Shown: positions 32,717 to 42,915 of the stretch, in pieces
Numbering within the stretch: position 1 is the first letter of the stretch
Layout: every line of letters starts with the position of its first letter
Assembly: GCF_900184965.1 (NCBI RefSeq)
Contig: NZ_FXYA01000162.1
Span: 110,441 to 174,440 of the forward strand
DNA from: Akkermansia muciniphila
GTDB lineage: Bacteria > Verrucomicrobiota > Verrucomicrobiia > Verrucomicrobiales > Akkermansiaceae
Length of the DNA: 64,000 nucleotides
Direction: 5' to 3'
Made by a program: the position numbers and the translations under genes
The notes under the pieces: model-generated
Seen by the model: only the letters and a program-made list of their open reading frames with translations
Told to the model about the DNA's origin: nothing
Database searches by the model: none

Positions 32717-34105
32717 ATGAAGACCTATATCATCAGACGACTCCTTCTCATGCCCTTGACGCTTCTGGGGGTTACGTTTCTCGTCTTTTGCATAACCCGT
32801 TTTGTTCCGGGAGGTCCCATTGAGCAGATGATGCAGCAGCAAAGCATGAGCGCCCTGTCCGGACAGAAAGCCGGCTCCCAGCGCGGCGACAATAACCTGA
32901 GTGAAGCGGATATGGAGCGGCTGGAAGAACAGTACAGCCTGCAGGAGCCTATCATCACGGCTTATCTGCAATGGCTGGGCGTCCTGCCCAAAAAGATTTT
33001 CATTTCCCGTGAGGAATTTGGGGAAATCGGCGGAGCGGGAGAGGAAGACAAGGAGGATGAATATTCCGGTATTTCCGATACGCATACACGGATCAACCTG
33101 AATGAAACAGGAGAACAAGTCGTCGTCGTTCGCCAGGACAAGGATTCCGGCAGCGTGAAAGATGCTTTCTTTTCCGGCACGCCGTCCCGGAAAGCCTCTT
33201 CAGAAGGCTGGACCGTGGATATAGAATCCCCCATGGACCGCGCCGAACGCTGGGCGCGCCGCATGAGGCAGACGGATAATACGGAGGCCGTCCGCGACAA
33301 GGCCCGGGGCTATGCGTGGCGGGCCGTTATGTACAAGACCAGTTTTGACGGGCTGCTCCAGGGCACTATGGGCAATTCGTTTAAGTACAATGAACCCGTA
33401 TGGGACATGATCAAGGAACGCATTCCCGTTTCCCTGTACTTCGGCATCCTGAGCGCCATTATTACCTATTCCGTCTGCATTCCCCTTGGGGTAGTAAAGG
33501 CCATCCGCCATAAAAGCATGGTGGACAACATCTCTTCCGTCCTGATTTTCCTGGGATACTCCGTGCCTGGATTTGCTTTGGGCGCCGTACTGGTGGTATA
33601 TCTGGGCGCTCGGCTGGAATGGTTTCCGCTCTGCGGGCTAACGTCTCCGGACTTTGCGGACATGGGGTTCTGGCAACAGGCCGGAGACCTGCTGCACCAT
33701 ACGGTGCTTCCCCTGATTTGCTATGTAGTCAGCTCCTTTGCCATCACCACCATGATGATGAAAAACAACCTGATGGATAACCTTTCCGCGGACTACATCA
33801 GGACGGCCATGGCCAAGGGCGTGAGTTTCAGAGGGGCCGTCATCAAGCATGCCTTCCGCAACTCCTTTATACCCATTGCTTCCACTCTGGGCAGCCTTAT
33901 CAGTCTGATTGTGGCCGGCTCCATGCTGGTGGAAAAGGTTTTCGATATCCAGGGATTCGGGATGCTGAGTTACCAGGCTCTGATGGACAAGGATTACGCC
34001 CTGATCATGGGTACGCTGCTGCTTACCTCCTTCCTGATGGTGCTGGGCAACCTTCTCTCCGATATCATCGTGGCCGCGGTAGACCCGCGCATCAAATTTG
34101 AATAA
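32717..34105 (+). CDS. Yej-type peptide ABC transporter permease (YejB-like)
   Basis: A 462-residue inner-membrane permease. The N-terminal RRLLLMPLTLLGVTFLVF and RFVPGGPIEQ, and WFPLCGLTSPDF later, match YejB rather than OppB or DppB. The EAA-loop region is YIRTAMAKGVSFRGAVIKHAFRNS. Compared with E. coli YejB (364 residues) there is an acidic, hydrophilic insertion at about residues 95-205 in the periplasmic loop after the first helix. It begins a five-gene transporter operon with spacings of 5 to about 24 bases. Confidence 0.88.
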   Translation: MKTYIIRRLLLMPLTLLGVTFLVFCITRFVPGGPIEQMMQQQSMSALSGQKAGSQRGDNNLSEADMERLEEQYSLQEPIITAYLQWLGVLPKKIFISREEFGEIGGAGEEDKEDEYSGISDTHTRINLNETGEQVVVVRQDKDSGSVKDAFFSGTPSRKASSEGWTVDIESPMDRAERWARRMRQTDNTEAVRDKARGYAWRAVMYKTSFDGLLQGTMGNSFKYNEPVWDMIKERIPVSLYFGILSAIITYSVCIPLGVVKAIRHKSMVDNISSVLIFLGYSVPGFALGAVLVVYLGARLEWFPLCGLTSPDFADMGFWQQAGDLLHHTVLPLICYVVSSFAITTMMMKNNLMDNLSADYIRTAMAKGVSFRGAVIKHAFRNSFIPIASTLGSLISLIVAGSMLVEKVFDIQGFGMLSYQALMDKDYALIMGTLLLTSFLMVLGNLLSDIIVAAVDPRIKFE

Positions 34106-34110
34106 TACAC

Positions 34111-35718
34111 ATGGTTAGAAAACTGGCATACCTTTTGGTCATCCTGGCGGTGCTTACTGCCGCGGGAGAGCTGTGCGGGCTGCTCCTGCCCACGTTAAGC
34201 TGGCCCTTCACCGTCTCGCGGGAAATGAGCATGCTCAACATCGTCTGTACGGACCAAAACAACAGCGGCCTTCTGACGCCTCAGGGGAAATTCCTGTGGT
34301 TCGGCTGGGTTTGCGTGCTGGTCATGGGAGGCCTCGGTTTTTGGCTCATGCTGAAAGGCCCCCGGAGGTTCCATCCAACGCCGATCACCAGGCGCCGCAT
34401 CCAGCGTTTTAAAAGCATCTCCCGCGGCTACGTATCCCTCATCATTTTGCTTGTATTAACGCTGCTGGCCTGTATGGACCAGTGCCTGGTGGGCAAGCGG
34501 GCCCTCCTTGTCGTTCAGGACGGCTCCTGGTACTTTCCGGCCATTATGCGCAAAGTATACAAGGGTTCTACATTTGGCCAAACCGGAGATTTTGCGGATG
34601 CGGAAGCCAACTACCGCGAACTGAAAAAACAGGCAGGCCAGCCGGGAAAACCCTCCCTTGTCATCATGCCCCTGGTTCCGTACGATCCCACGGGAGATTC
34701 CACCAACCCCGGTTCGGAAGCTTTGATGGTGAATGAAGACGGCCTCGTCTGCGAGCCCGGCGGCAAGCCGTATTCCGGTTTGGCCTCCCGCTTGCATAAG
34801 GATGAAGAAGCCCTACCCCACATCAGCTACAAATTCCGCAAAGGAAAGAAAGTGGACCGGGCCACCGGATGGCTGGAAGACAGAACGGAGGTGTACAGCG
34901 CCACGTATGAAAACAACCAAATTGTGGCGGAACATTACAGCGGCCCCGGCACCAAGGAAGAATTCCTGAAACAGACGGATGAACATAAAATCAGCCGTAT
35001 CTTCTACCACCCCTCCCCGCCCCTCAAGGGGGGCCACCTGCTTGGCACCAATACCCAGGGGGCGGACATCCTGGCCTATCTGTACGGCGGCCTCCAGGTA
35101 AATATGAAAGCCGCCCTATTCTACCTTCCTATCGTATATTTTATCGGCATCACTTTCGGAATGATGATGGGATACTTCGGCGGCATGTTTGACCTCGGCA
35201 TGCAACGCCTCATAGAAATCTTTTCCCAGGTTCCCTTCCTTTTCATCATCATGATTATTTCAGATATGGTTCCCCTTCACATGAAAGGCATGTTCCTGAT
35301 CATCAGCCTTCTCATCATGTTCGGGTGGATGTCCATGACCTACCAGCTCAGAACCTCCACCATGAAGGAAAAAGCGCGCGACTACGTAGCGGCGGCCCGC
35401 GTGCTTGGGGCTTCCACCAGCCGTATTCTTTTCGTCCATATCCTGCCCAACCTGGTCGCCATTCTGGTCACTCTGGTTCCGTTCAGCGTTTCCGCCCTCA
35501 TTCTGGCTCTGGCTTCCCTGGATTATCTGGGCTTCGGCCTTCCTGACACATACGCCAGCTGGGGCCGCCTGCTCAATGACGGACTGGCGGATCTTTCCGC
35601 CAGCTGGGTGGTCACCTCCGCCTTTTCCGCCCTGGTGATTACCCTCCTGCTCGTCACCTTTATCGGAGAGGCTGTCCGTGAAGCCTTTGACCCCAAAAAA
35701 TTCACTACTTATAAATAA
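34111..35718 (+). CDS. Yej-type peptide ABC transporter permease (YejE-like)
   Basis: A 535-residue permease. QDGSWYFPAIM, the LLGTNTQGADILAYLYGG segment and SLDYLGFGLP with FIGEAVREAFDPKK correspond to YejE. E. coli YejE has 341 residues; here extra N-terminal transmembrane helices (residues 1-80) and a periplasmic segment of about 200 residues (about 130-310) are added. It pairs with the YejB-like protein to form the channel. It starts 5 bases after yejB. Confidence 0.87.
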   Translation: MVRKLAYLLVILAVLTAAGELCGLLLPTLSWPFTVSREMSMLNIVCTDQNNSGLLTPQGKFLWFGWVCVLVMGGLGFWLMLKGPRRFHPTPITRRRIQRFKSISRGYVSLIILLVLTLLACMDQCLVGKRALLVVQDGSWYFPAIMRKVYKGSTFGQTGDFADAEANYRELKKQAGQPGKPSLVIMPLVPYDPTGDSTNPGSEALMVNEDGLVCEPGGKPYSGLASRLHKDEEALPHISYKFRKGKKVDRATGWLEDRTEVYSATYENNQIVAEHYSGPGTKEEFLKQTDEHKISRIFYHPSPPLKGGHLLGTNTQGADILAYLYGGLQVNMKAALFYLPIVYFIGITFGMMMGYFGGMFDLGMQRLIEIFSQVPFLFIIMIISDMVPLHMKGMFLIISLLIMFGWMSMTYQLRTSTMKEKARDYVAAARVLGASTSRILFVHILPNLVAILVTLVPFSVSALILALASLDYLGFGLPDTYASWGRLLNDGLADLSASWVVTSAFSALVITLLLVTFIGEAVREAFDPKKFTTYK

Positions 35719-35742
35719 AAGACTCCTGTTTTGCCATTCCCT

Positions 35743-37992
35743 ATGCTCAAGCTGTCCACCATCTTCCGCTCCATCCTTTCTTCCGTGATGCTGTCTCTTT
35801 TGCTGACAGCCGGAGCCGGTTGCAAGGATTCCTCCCAATCCCAGGGGGCAGGCTGGCAGCCAAACGTGCCTTTCGGCACGCTCCCTCCGGGATTTGATTC
35901 CTTCCCGGAACGATGGAACAAACAGATCAATGACCGCCTGGCCCGTGAGGAAGCCGCCAAGCAAAAGGAAATACGGGAACTCCGGGACAAATTTTTCAAG
36001 GAGGAAGATTCTAAAGTCAGGGAAAAACTGCAAAGCAAACTTATTGCGGATGAAGCAGCCCTGTCCGTCATTCACCGCAGGCAGACGGAAGGCGACTACA
36101 TTAAATTCAAAACCCCGGCAGACATTCCCCAAGACCTGAAATGGGAGGATGGACTGGACAATCCGGAGATAGGAGATCCGAATGCCAAAAAAGGAGGCGT
36201 GCTGCGCCAGTGGGCCCCCGGCTCCTATCCGGACACATTCCGGCCCAACGGCCCGAACAGCAACAGCGGCTTCCGCGGCCCCCTGTATGATGAAATCATC
36301 ATCGGCCTCGTTTCCATCCATCCGGTTACGGGAAAAATCATTCCGGGAATCGCTCATAAATGGGCGGAATCCCCAGACAGGCGCACTGTTTACTTTGAAC
36401 TGGATCCGGATGCCCGCTATACGGACGGAGCCAAGGTAAAGGCCATCGACCTCCTGGTGAACATGTACATCCGCACTTCGGAATACAGCCGGGATGTGTT
36501 CTATAACAACTTTTTCTACCAGAACGCTTCCAACATCACCATTTACGACGACAGCCGCTTTTCCATCACGCTCCCCTTCGCCAAACCTCTGCTCCCGTAC
36601 TACTGCACGCTGTTCATTCCTTCCCCTCCGCACTTTTACTGCGAGTTCGGCCCCAACTACGTGGAACGCTACCAGTGGCGCATACCGCCCACTACGGGTG
36701 CTTACGTTGTCAAGCCGGACGGTATCATCCGCGGCCGCCAGGTAACGCTCCAGCGCGTGCCGGACTGGTGGGCCAGGGACAAAAAATTCACGAAATACAT
36801 GTATAATGTGGATCAAATCGTGTATAATTTCATTGCGGAGCCATCCAAGGCCATCGAACTCTTCCGCATCGGAGAACTGGACGTTTTGAACATCACCAAA
36901 CCGGAACTGTGGCACGAACGCATGGAAATACCGGAGGTCCACAACGGCTACATTAACCGCAGCACATTTTACACCATTTACCCCCGCCCTCCTTACGGAG
37001 TCTTTCTGAATACCTCCAAGGCCCCCTTCAATGACCTCCATGTTCGCCGGGGGTTCCAGCACGCGCTTAATATCCAGAACATTATTGACATTACCTTCCG
37101 CGGAGACTACCAGCGGCTCAATTCCTACAATTCAGGTTTCGGCAAATTCACCAACCCTTATATCAAGGCGCGCCCCTATTCCCCGGAACAGGCCCGCGCT
37201 TATTTCGCCAAGGCGGGCTACACCATTCCCTGCCCGGACGGCATCCTCCGCAAGCCGGACGGCACCCGGCTCACCGCAGCCATCACCTTCCCCAATTCAT
37301 CTCCTTCCCTGGCTTCCACCCTGGGCAAGCTGAAGGAAGACGCGCGCAAGTGCGGCCTAGAAATCCAGCTTGATCCTCTGGACTCCACCGTAGCTTTCCG
37401 CAAAATCATGGAAAAACGCGCCCAGGCCTCCTTCATGGCATGGGGATTCACTCCCCCCCATCCGATGAACGAGCAGGGATTCCACTCCCGGTACGCCTAT
37501 GATGAGCGCGGTGGCCTTATTACCTATACCAATAACATCTGCGCTTACGCGGACAAAGAAATGGACAAGCTGCTGGACGCAGAAACAAACGCAGCCACGG
37601 AAGACGAACTCCAAAAGGCTACGTGGAAAGTGCAGCAGAAAATTGATGACGAAGCCCTGTGGGTTCCCTGCTGGACCACGGAATTCATCAGACTGGGCTA
37701 CTGGCGCTGGGTCAAATGGCCGAACAGCGCGACTACGCAATTCTGCCATCCCGTCGTATTTGATCCCATGGAAAGTTATCTGTACTGGGTGGATAACGAT
37801 ATCAAAAAGGAAACAATGGAAGCCAAGCGGGAAGGAAAAACATTCGAGGAAGTGGATACCGTGTATGACCAGTACCGCTACATGGACTCCATTGAAAGCC
37901 TGGATAACAAGGATGGAGGCGGCAAGCTGCCGTCTGTGCCTGTCATCCCGGAAAGCGGCGACCCTCTGGAACCTTCTGCCACGGAAAAATAA
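35743..37992 (+). CDS. Peptide ABC transporter substrate-binding lipoprotein (YejA-like, SBP family 5)
   Basis: The protein (about 749 residues) has a lipoprotein signal (SLLLTAGAGC, lipidation cysteine near residue 27) and a family 5 solute-binding fold. WAPGSYPDTF, PSPPHFYCEFGPNYVERY and FNDLHVRRGFQHALN are typical of YejA-type binders. It captures oligopeptides or peptide-nucleotide compounds for the YejB/YejE channel. An in-frame TTG at 35731 is an alternative start. It is larger than E. coli YejA (604 residues), with a charged N-terminal extension rich in Lys/Glu before the binding domain. Confidence 0.87.
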   Translation: MLKLSTIFRSILSSVMLSLLLTAGAGCKDSSQSQGAGWQPNVPFGTLPPGFDSFPERWNKQINDRLAREEAAKQKEIRELRDKFFKEEDSKVREKLQSKLIADEAALSVIHRRQTEGDYIKFKTPADIPQDLKWEDGLDNPEIGDPNAKKGGVLRQWAPGSYPDTFRPNGPNSNSGFRGPLYDEIIIGLVSIHPVTGKIIPGIAHKWAESPDRRTVYFELDPDARYTDGAKVKAIDLLVNMYIRTSEYSRDVFYNNFFYQNASNITIYDDSRFSITLPFAKPLLPYYCTLFIPSPPHFYCEFGPNYVERYQWRIPPTTGAYVVKPDGIIRGRQVTLQRVPDWWARDKKFTKYMYNVDQIVYNFIAEPSKAIELFRIGELDVLNITKPELWHERMEIPEVHNGYINRSTFYTIYPRPPYGVFLNTSKAPFNDLHVRRGFQHALNIQNIIDITFRGDYQRLNSYNSGFGKFTNPYIKARPYSPEQARAYFAKAGYTIPCPDGILRKPDGTRLTAAITFPNSSPSLASTLGKLKEDARKCGLEIQLDPLDSTVAFRKIMEKRAQASFMAWGFTPPHPMNEQGFHSRYAYDERGGLITYTNNICAYADKEMDKLLDAETNAATEDELQKATWKVQQKIDDEALWVPCWTTEFIRLGYWRWVKWPNSATTQFCHPVVFDPMESYLYWVDNDIKKETMEAKREGKTFEEVDTVYDQYRYMDSIESLDNKDGGGKLPSVPVIPESGDPLEPSATEK

Positions 37993-37995
37993 CAC

Positions 37996-38973
37996 ATGAG
38001 CGACCCCCTGTTGGAAATCAAGAACCTGGTCACCGGCTTCGAAACGGAATCCGGCCTGTTGAAAGCGGTGGACGGCGTCAGCTTCACCGTCCCCAAAGGC
38101 GCCTGCGTAGGCATCGTAGGGGAATCAGGCTGCGGCAAAAGCGTTACGGCCATGTCCATCGTCCGGCTGCTGCCCCAGCCCATGGGGAAAATTCTGGACG
38201 GGCAAATTCTGTTCAAGGGCCGCGACCTGGTTCAGGCAAAAGAGACGGACATGCACGGCATCCGCGGCCGCCATATCGGCGTCATTTTCCAGGAACCAAT
38301 GACGGCGCTCAATCCCGTACACAGCATCGGAAGGCAAATTGGGGAATCCCTGATGCTCCACCGGGGAATGAACACCAGGGAAGCCCGGGATGCAGCCATC
38401 CAGCTCCTGCAGCGCGTTCGTATCCCTGCCCCGGAACAGCGTGTGGACGAATTTCCTCATCAGCTCTCCGGCGGCATGCGCCAGCGCGTCGTCATAGCCA
38501 TTGCCCTGGCCTGCCATCCGGAACTCATCATTGCGGATGAACCGACCACGGCCCTGGATGTCACCGTTCAGGCTCAAATCCTGTCCCTGCTCAAGGATCT
38601 TCAGGCAGAAATGGGGTCATCCTCCATCCTCATTACACATGACTTGGGCGTCATCGCACAGAGCTGTGACTCCGTAGTCGTCATGTACGCTGGCCGCGTG
38701 GTGGAAAAGGCCCCTGTCCGGGAACTTTTTGCCAACCCTCGCCATGCTTACACCAAGGGACTGCTGGCCTCCATCCCTCAGCTAAGTTCCGTGCGGAAAA
38801 CCAAACTGCCCACCATTCCCGGGCAGGTGGCCTCTATTGCGGATTTCGTTCCCGGATGCCGCTTCTGCCAAAGGCAGGGCGTGCCCGCGGAAGAACTCAC
38901 GGAACGCCCTCCCCTCGTGGAAATATCCCCGGACCACTTCGTGGAAGCCTGCCCCCGTTGCGCCAACCTTTAA
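37996..38973 (+). CDS. Oligopeptide ABC transporter ATP-binding protein (OppD/DppD type)
   Basis: A 325-residue ATPase with Walker [10 protein letters not shown]-loop [10 protein letters not shown], signature LSGGMRQR and Walker B LIIADEP, and the C-terminal cysteine-containing FVPGCRFC segment typical of the OppD/DppD family. In E. coli the Yej ATPase is one fused protein (YejF); here the two halves are separate genes, this being the first. It begins 3 bases after the binding-protein stop. Confidence 0.93.
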   Translation: MSDPLLEIKNLVTGFETESGLLKAVDGVSFTVPKGACVGIVGESGCGKSVTAMSIVRLLPQPMGKILDGQILFKGRDLVQAKETDMHGIRGRHIGVIFQEPMTALNPVHSIGRQIGESLMLHRGMNTREARDAAIQLLQRVRIPAPEQRVDEFPHQLSGGMRQRVVIAIALACHPELIIADEPTTALDVTVQAQILSLLKDLQAEMGSSSILITHDLGVIAQSCDSVVVMYAGRVVEKAPVRELFANPRHAYTKGLLASIPQLSSVRKTKLPTIPGQVASIADFVPGCRFCQRQGVPAEELTERPPLVEISPDHFVEACPRCANL

Positions 38974-38991
38974 CTTCTTTTTCTCCCAGCC

Positions 38992-39999
38992 ATGCCGGAA
39001 ACTCTCTTGCAAGTAGACAATTTGAAAATGTACTTTCCCGTCCGCTCCGGAATTTTCCTGCGGCAAGCGGGATGGGTCAAGGCTGTGGACGACGTTTCCT
39101 TCAATATTTACCCGGGGGAAACGCTGGGCCTGGTGGGGGAATCCGGCTGCGGAAAATCAACCATTGGCAAAAGCATTGTCCGCCTGCTGAAACCCACCGG
39201 GGGCTCCATCCGGTTCAACGGCAACAATATCGCCAGACTCTCCCAGCGCAAAATGAGGCCTCTGCGTCCGCACATCCAGATGGTCTTCCAAGATCCTGCG
39301 GAATCCCTCAACCAGAGGCAATCCATCGGTCAAATCGTAGCGGAACCCTTCGTCATCCACCGCATGGGCACCCCCGCCGCGCGCCGGGAATGGGTGCGCG
39401 GCCTGCTGGACCGCGTAGGGTTGCCGGACAGCGCTATTGACCGCTTCCCCTTTGAATTCTCAGGCGGGCAACGCCAGCGTATCGGCATCGCCCGCGCCCT
39501 GACGTTGAATCCCAGCCTCATTATTCTGGACGAACCCGTCTCTGCCCTTGACGTATCCGTCCAGTCCCAGGTGCTCAACCTGCTGCTGGAACTTCAGGAG
39601 GAACGCAAACTCTCTTACCTGTTTATTGCCCATGATCTGGCGGTCGTCAAACACATCTCCGACCGCGTGGCGGTCATGTATCTGGGTAAAATCGTGGAAA
39701 TGTCAGATGCGGAAACCATCTATCAATCCCCCAAACACGCTTACACCAAGGCTCTTCTGGACGCAATTCCGGAACCGGACCCTGCCAGGGCCAACAAGCA
39801 CCAGCCCCTGCCGGGAGACGTTCCCTCCCCCATCAATCCTCCGCTCGGTTCTGCTTTCGGCCACCGCATCCAGCACCCCTCCTATCCGGAGACGGTGGGC
39901 GCGGACCTTACCCCTGTGGAAATAGAACCGGGCCACTGGGTAGCCCCGGATCCCTGCGCTCTGGAGCCGGAAGACTGGAATAAGATCCGCCAGCGGTAA
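38992..39999 (+). CDS. Oligopeptide ABC transporter ATP-binding protein (OppF/DppF type)
   Basis: A 335-residue ATPase with Walker [10 protein letters not shown]-loop FQDPAESLNQRQS, signature FSGGQRQR and Walker B LIILDEP, and a C-terminal peptide-transport extension (HPSYPE region). It pairs with the preceding ATPase to drive the Yej-type importer and closes the operon. The 115-base gap to the convergent alr gene shows a GC-rich stem with T-run, too irregular to call a terminator. Confidence 0.93.
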   Translation: MPETLLQVDNLKMYFPVRSGIFLRQAGWVKAVDDVSFNIYPGETLGLVGESGCGKSTIGKSIVRLLKPTGGSIRFNGNNIARLSQRKMRPLRPHIQMVFQDPAESLNQRQSIGQIVAEPFVIHRMGTPAARREWVRGLLDRVGLPDSAIDRFPFEFSGGQRQRIGIARALTLNPSLIILDEPVSALDVSVQSQVLNLLLELQEERKLSYLFIAHDLAVVKHISDRVAVMYLGKIVEMSDAETIYQSPKHAYTKALLDAIPEPDPARANKHQPLPGDVPSPINPPLGSAFGHRIQHPSYPETVGADLTPVEIEPGHWVAPDPCALEPEDWNKIRQR

Positions 40000-40114
40000 A
40001 AGTACGGTAAAACGTTCATCCGCGCCCGCCGGGGAAAAATATATCTGCAAACAAATCCCCTGATTTTTTCCCGGACGGCGGACAGCTTTTAATCACCATG
40101 CTCCCGGCATCCTC

Positions 40115-41218
40115 CTACACGTAAATCCGGGGCACGCGGGCGCTGATGCTGGTCAGTACGTTGCTGGGAATGGTATTGGCGCGGCGCGTCAACTCCTCCC
40201 AGCTTACATTTGGCCCCATGATTTCCACCAGGTCTCCGGTCTCCACATGGTCCATATAGGTAACGTCCACCATGATCTGGTCCATCGTCACACGGCCCAA
40301 AACAGGACAGTACTGGCCATTGATATACACCCTCGCTCCCTGGTTGGACAGGTATTGAAGATAGCCGTCCGCATAGCCGATGCCGATAGTGGCCACCTTC
40401 GTGCTCCCCTTCGTTATATAACAGTGGTTGTAGGAAACGCCGTGATTTCCCGGCAGCGTGCGTATCAGAGTAATGCGGCTGTACAGGGTCATGGTAGGCC
40501 GCAGCTCCTTATTATAGGGAGACGGCATGGGGGAATACCCGTACAGGATTCTGCCCAGCCTCACCATGTTGGCGCAGGGAACCTTGTAATTAAACACAGC
40601 GGCGCTGCTGCACAGGTGCCGGAACCTGTACCGGTGGCCTTGGGAAAGTTCGTTTACGGCCTCCGTAAAGCCGCTGATCTGCCCGTGGGTGAAGGAAATA
40701 TCGTCGGAAGCTGCGGATAAATGGGAAAACACGCCCTCCAGATCCAGATAACTGAACTGTTTGAGTTTATCCGTCAGGCCGTGCAATTCGCTCGGTAAAA
40801 AACCGCTGCGCCCCATGCCGGTATCCACGCCCAAATGAACATGGACGGTTTTGCCGTAAAGGGCGCCCAGGGAATTGAAATGCTCCGCCTCTTCCAGGCT
40901 GGAAAGAGCGGCGCGCCAGCCGTTCTGCACAATTTCCTCCCGCTCCCCCGCAAAACAGGGGCCAAGAATAAACGGGCATGTTGTTGCCCCGGCATCCCTC
41001 ACCCGGCAGGCCTCCGCCACCGTGGCAACGCCAAAAAAAGCGCAATCTTCGCCATCCAGGGCCTTCACCACCCCTTCCAGACCGTGCCCATAAGCCTCCG
41101 CCTTAACAATAGCCATCAGACGGTGATCCGGCATGACGCGACGGACGACATTCAAATTGTGTCTCAGCGCATTCGTATCAATCTGGGCCCATGCTCTGGG
41201 AGGGCTTGTGCAACTCAT
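40115..41218 (-). CDS. alr: Alanine racemase
   Basis: Makes D-alanine for peptidoglycan. The 367-residue PLP enzyme has the cofactor lysine in [12 protein letters not shown] (Lys39). The second catalytic residue region is [12 protein letters not shown], and [13 protein letters not shown] and GDLVEIMG are typical C-terminal motifs. Fold type III barrel and length fit the family. It is monocistronic on the minus strand, converging with the transporter operon and divergent from the tRNA gene. Confidence 0.93.
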   Translation of the reverse strand: MSCTSPPRAWAQIDTNALRHNLNVVRRVMPDHRLMAIVKAEAYGHGLEGVVKALDGEDCAFFGVATVAEACRVRDAGATTCPFILGPCFAGEREEIVQNGWRAALSSLEEAEHFNSLGALYGKTVHVHLGVDTGMGRSGFLPSELHGLTDKLKQFSYLDLEGVFSHLSAASDDISFTHGQISGFTEAVNELSQGHRYRFRHLCSSAAVFNYKVPCANMVRLGRILYGYSPMPSPYNKELRPTMTLYSRITLIRTLPGNHGVSYNHCYITKGSTKVATIGIGYADGYLQYLSNQGARVYINGQYCPVLGRVTMDQIMVDVTYMDHVETGDLVEIMGPNVSWEELTRRANTIPSNVLTSISARVPRIYV

Positions 41219-41381
41219 GCCCGGAGTGTAGGAAGACGGTTGATGCTGTACAAGCCGGAATTAAGCCACCTTTCCACTTTTCCAAACGTTCCTCGAAGAA
41301 GACAGTACGCCGGTCATTCCTCCGGGAACTTGTTGACGGTGGAAAAGCGAAATCCTTTTTCACCCGATTTCAAAAAACTCC

Positions 41382-41410
41382 TTGCCAATCCCCGGCACGA
41401 ACGATATATT
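41382..41410 (+). promoter_or_regulatory. Promoter of tRNA-Val
   Basis: TTGCCA and TATATT are separated by exactly 17 bases; the -10 box ends 17 bases before the mature tRNA 5' end. This is the best-spaced promoter match in the window. Confidence 0.75.
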
Positions 41411-41427
41411 CCCTCCGCACTGCAAAT

Positions 41428-41502
41428 GCGCGGTTAGCTCAGTGGTAGAGCACATGCTTCACACGCATGGGGTCACTGGTTCGAAACCAGTACCGCGTAC
41501 CA
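41428..41502 (+). tRNA. tRNA-Val (anticodon CAC)
   Basis: A complete cloverleaf folds by hand. The acceptor stem GCGCGGT pairs with ACCGCGT (first pair G-T). The D stem GCTC/GAGC, anticodon stem CATGC/GCATG with loop TTCACAC, and T arm ACTGG-TTCGAAA-CCAGT follow. The anticodon at 41460-41462 is CAC, decoding GTG valine. The CCA end is encoded (41500-41502). Confidence 0.95.
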
Positions 41503-41510
41503 TTTTCCTA

Positions 41511-41544
41511 AACACCCCGGAATTCAATATTCCGGGGTGTTTTT
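41511..41544 (+). terminator. Rho-independent terminator of tRNA-Val
   Basis: ACACCCCGGAAT (41512-41523) pairs perfectly with ATTCCGGGGTGT (41529-41540), a 12-bp stem with a 5-base loop, followed by TTTT. It directly follows the tRNA, so the tRNA is a single-gene unit. Confidence 0.9.
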
Positions 41545-41659
41545 ACGTTCAGAACCGTTATCTTCCCCTTTTCTTTTGGGTAATCCTGCATGCTCCTGGC
41601 TATATGCTCTGCGCCATGGGCATTGACTTGGTTTCCTTTTCTCCGTATGCTCCGCCCGC

Positions 41660-42517
41660 ATGTCTGCGTTGCTGATCACGTCTTTCATCTGGGCGTTGTC
41701 ATTCGGACTTCTGGGAAACTGCCTGTCCGGCCTCCCTGCCAGCTTTGTCGCGATGGCGCGCATGGCCGGCTCGCTTGCCGTTTTCCTCCCCTTCGTCCGG
41801 AGGGTTCCTTTCAGTCATGCCTTGGGGATGATGGGCATAGGCGCCGTCCAGTTCGGAGGAATGTATCTTTGTTATATCGCGGCCTTTCACTATCTGCCTT
41901 CCCACCAGGTTGCCCTTTTTACAGCCACCACGCCGATTTATGTGGTTCTGATTAACGGTCTGATGAAAAAACAGCTTCCGCCGCTCCATCTGGCGGCGGC
42001 TATTCTTGCGGCCATGGGAGGAGCGGGCATCCTTTGGAAAGGATATTCCGCCGGTAACGGGGTGTTTACAGGAATTGTTCTTGTCCAGCTTTCCAATCTC
42101 TGTTTCGCGGCAGGTCAAATAGCCTACATTTCCTTGAAAAATTCCCGGTTCGGGAGAAGCGAAGCTTCCTGCTTCGCCTATGCCTATGCAGGCGCTCTGC
42201 TGGTCACGTTGCCCTCCGGCCTGCCGTCAGGGCTGGCCTGCTGGCAGGGGATTTCCGCCAAGCAATGGTGGCTGCTGGCCTATTTGGGGATCATCGCTTC
42301 AGGAGTCTGTTTTTTCCTCTGGAATTACGGCGCCCGGCGGGTAACTCCCGTGAAGCTGGCGGTTATGAACAATCTTAAAATTCCCCTGGCGGCCCTGACT
42401 TCCCTGCTTCTGTTCAGGGAGCATCCCAACATGTTCCTGCTGTTCATCGGCTGCCTGCTTATCCTGTCCTCTTTCCTGATCGCCCCCATCCCCTTCAAAA
42501 AAACTGCGCAGGAATAA
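41660..42517 (+). CDS. EamA-family (DMT superfamily) transporter
   Basis: A 285-residue polytopic protein with ten hydrophobic segments in two five-helix repeats, the EamA/RhaT layout. ALFTATTPIYVVLINGL and the second-half LIILSSFLIAP-type helix are typical. It probably exports small metabolites or amino acids; the substrate is unknown. The start at 41660 follows a GC-skewed leader and has no strong ribosome-binding site. Confidence 0.83.
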   Translation: MSALLITSFIWALSFGLLGNCLSGLPASFVAMARMAGSLAVFLPFVRRVPFSHALGMMGIGAVQFGGMYLCYIAAFHYLPSHQVALFTATTPIYVVLINGLMKKQLPPLHLAAAILAAMGGAGILWKGYSAGNGVFTGIVLVQLSNLCFAAGQIAYISLKNSRFGRSEASCFAYAYAGALLVTLPSGLPSGLACWQGISAKQWWLLAYLGIIASGVCFFLWNYGARRVTPVKLAVMNNLKIPLAALTSLLLFREHPNMFLLFIGCLLILSSFLIAPIPFKKTAQE

Positions 42518-42915
42518 ATTCCAGACGCCTATATTCCGGACCGCATGCCCGATTCAGCCCAGCCCCGGGAAAAGCATAACACATCACATCCGTTCCATTT
42601 TAACGGAAAATTCAAGGAGCAGGTCTTTTCAGGCAGTGCTTTTCCCCCTTCATATTCAAACGCGGCTCCCATTTTCCTCCATTTTTGTGCTGCTTGCCGC
42701 CGCCCGGTGGCCGGAGAACGCGACATGTTACGTCAGATTCACCAAAAAAACTGCGCGCCCGACACACGCCGCCCACGCTCCTGATTGCGGACGCGCGCAT
42801 TGACACGGACGGCAAGGCGCTCCTGCAATTGGAGCGGGACTGACGCTGACCTATTGAATGCCCTCTCTATTTTCTTCTGTTCCAGCCGGGCATTCCCCTG
42901 TAGCATTTCTTTACC
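42518..42915. other. Intergenic region with possible gene remnant
   Basis: About 400 bases between the EamA gene and dgt. Around 42655-42843 one frame reads like a short secreted-protein start (LPFSSIFVLLAAA) and another frame like a C-terminal end (LLIADARIDTDGKALLQLERD before TGA). This could be a frameshifted remnant, but nothing is recognised and the signal is weak. Confidence 0.25.

Noticed and set aside
35260..37062. 600-residue minus-strand open frame across yejE/yejA
   Set aside because: It is antisense to two well-supported genes, rich in Gly, Arg and His with no motif, and explained by GC-biased third positions.
41191..41448. 85-residue open frame before and across tRNA-Val
   Set aside because: It overlaps the tRNA and its promoter and has no motif.
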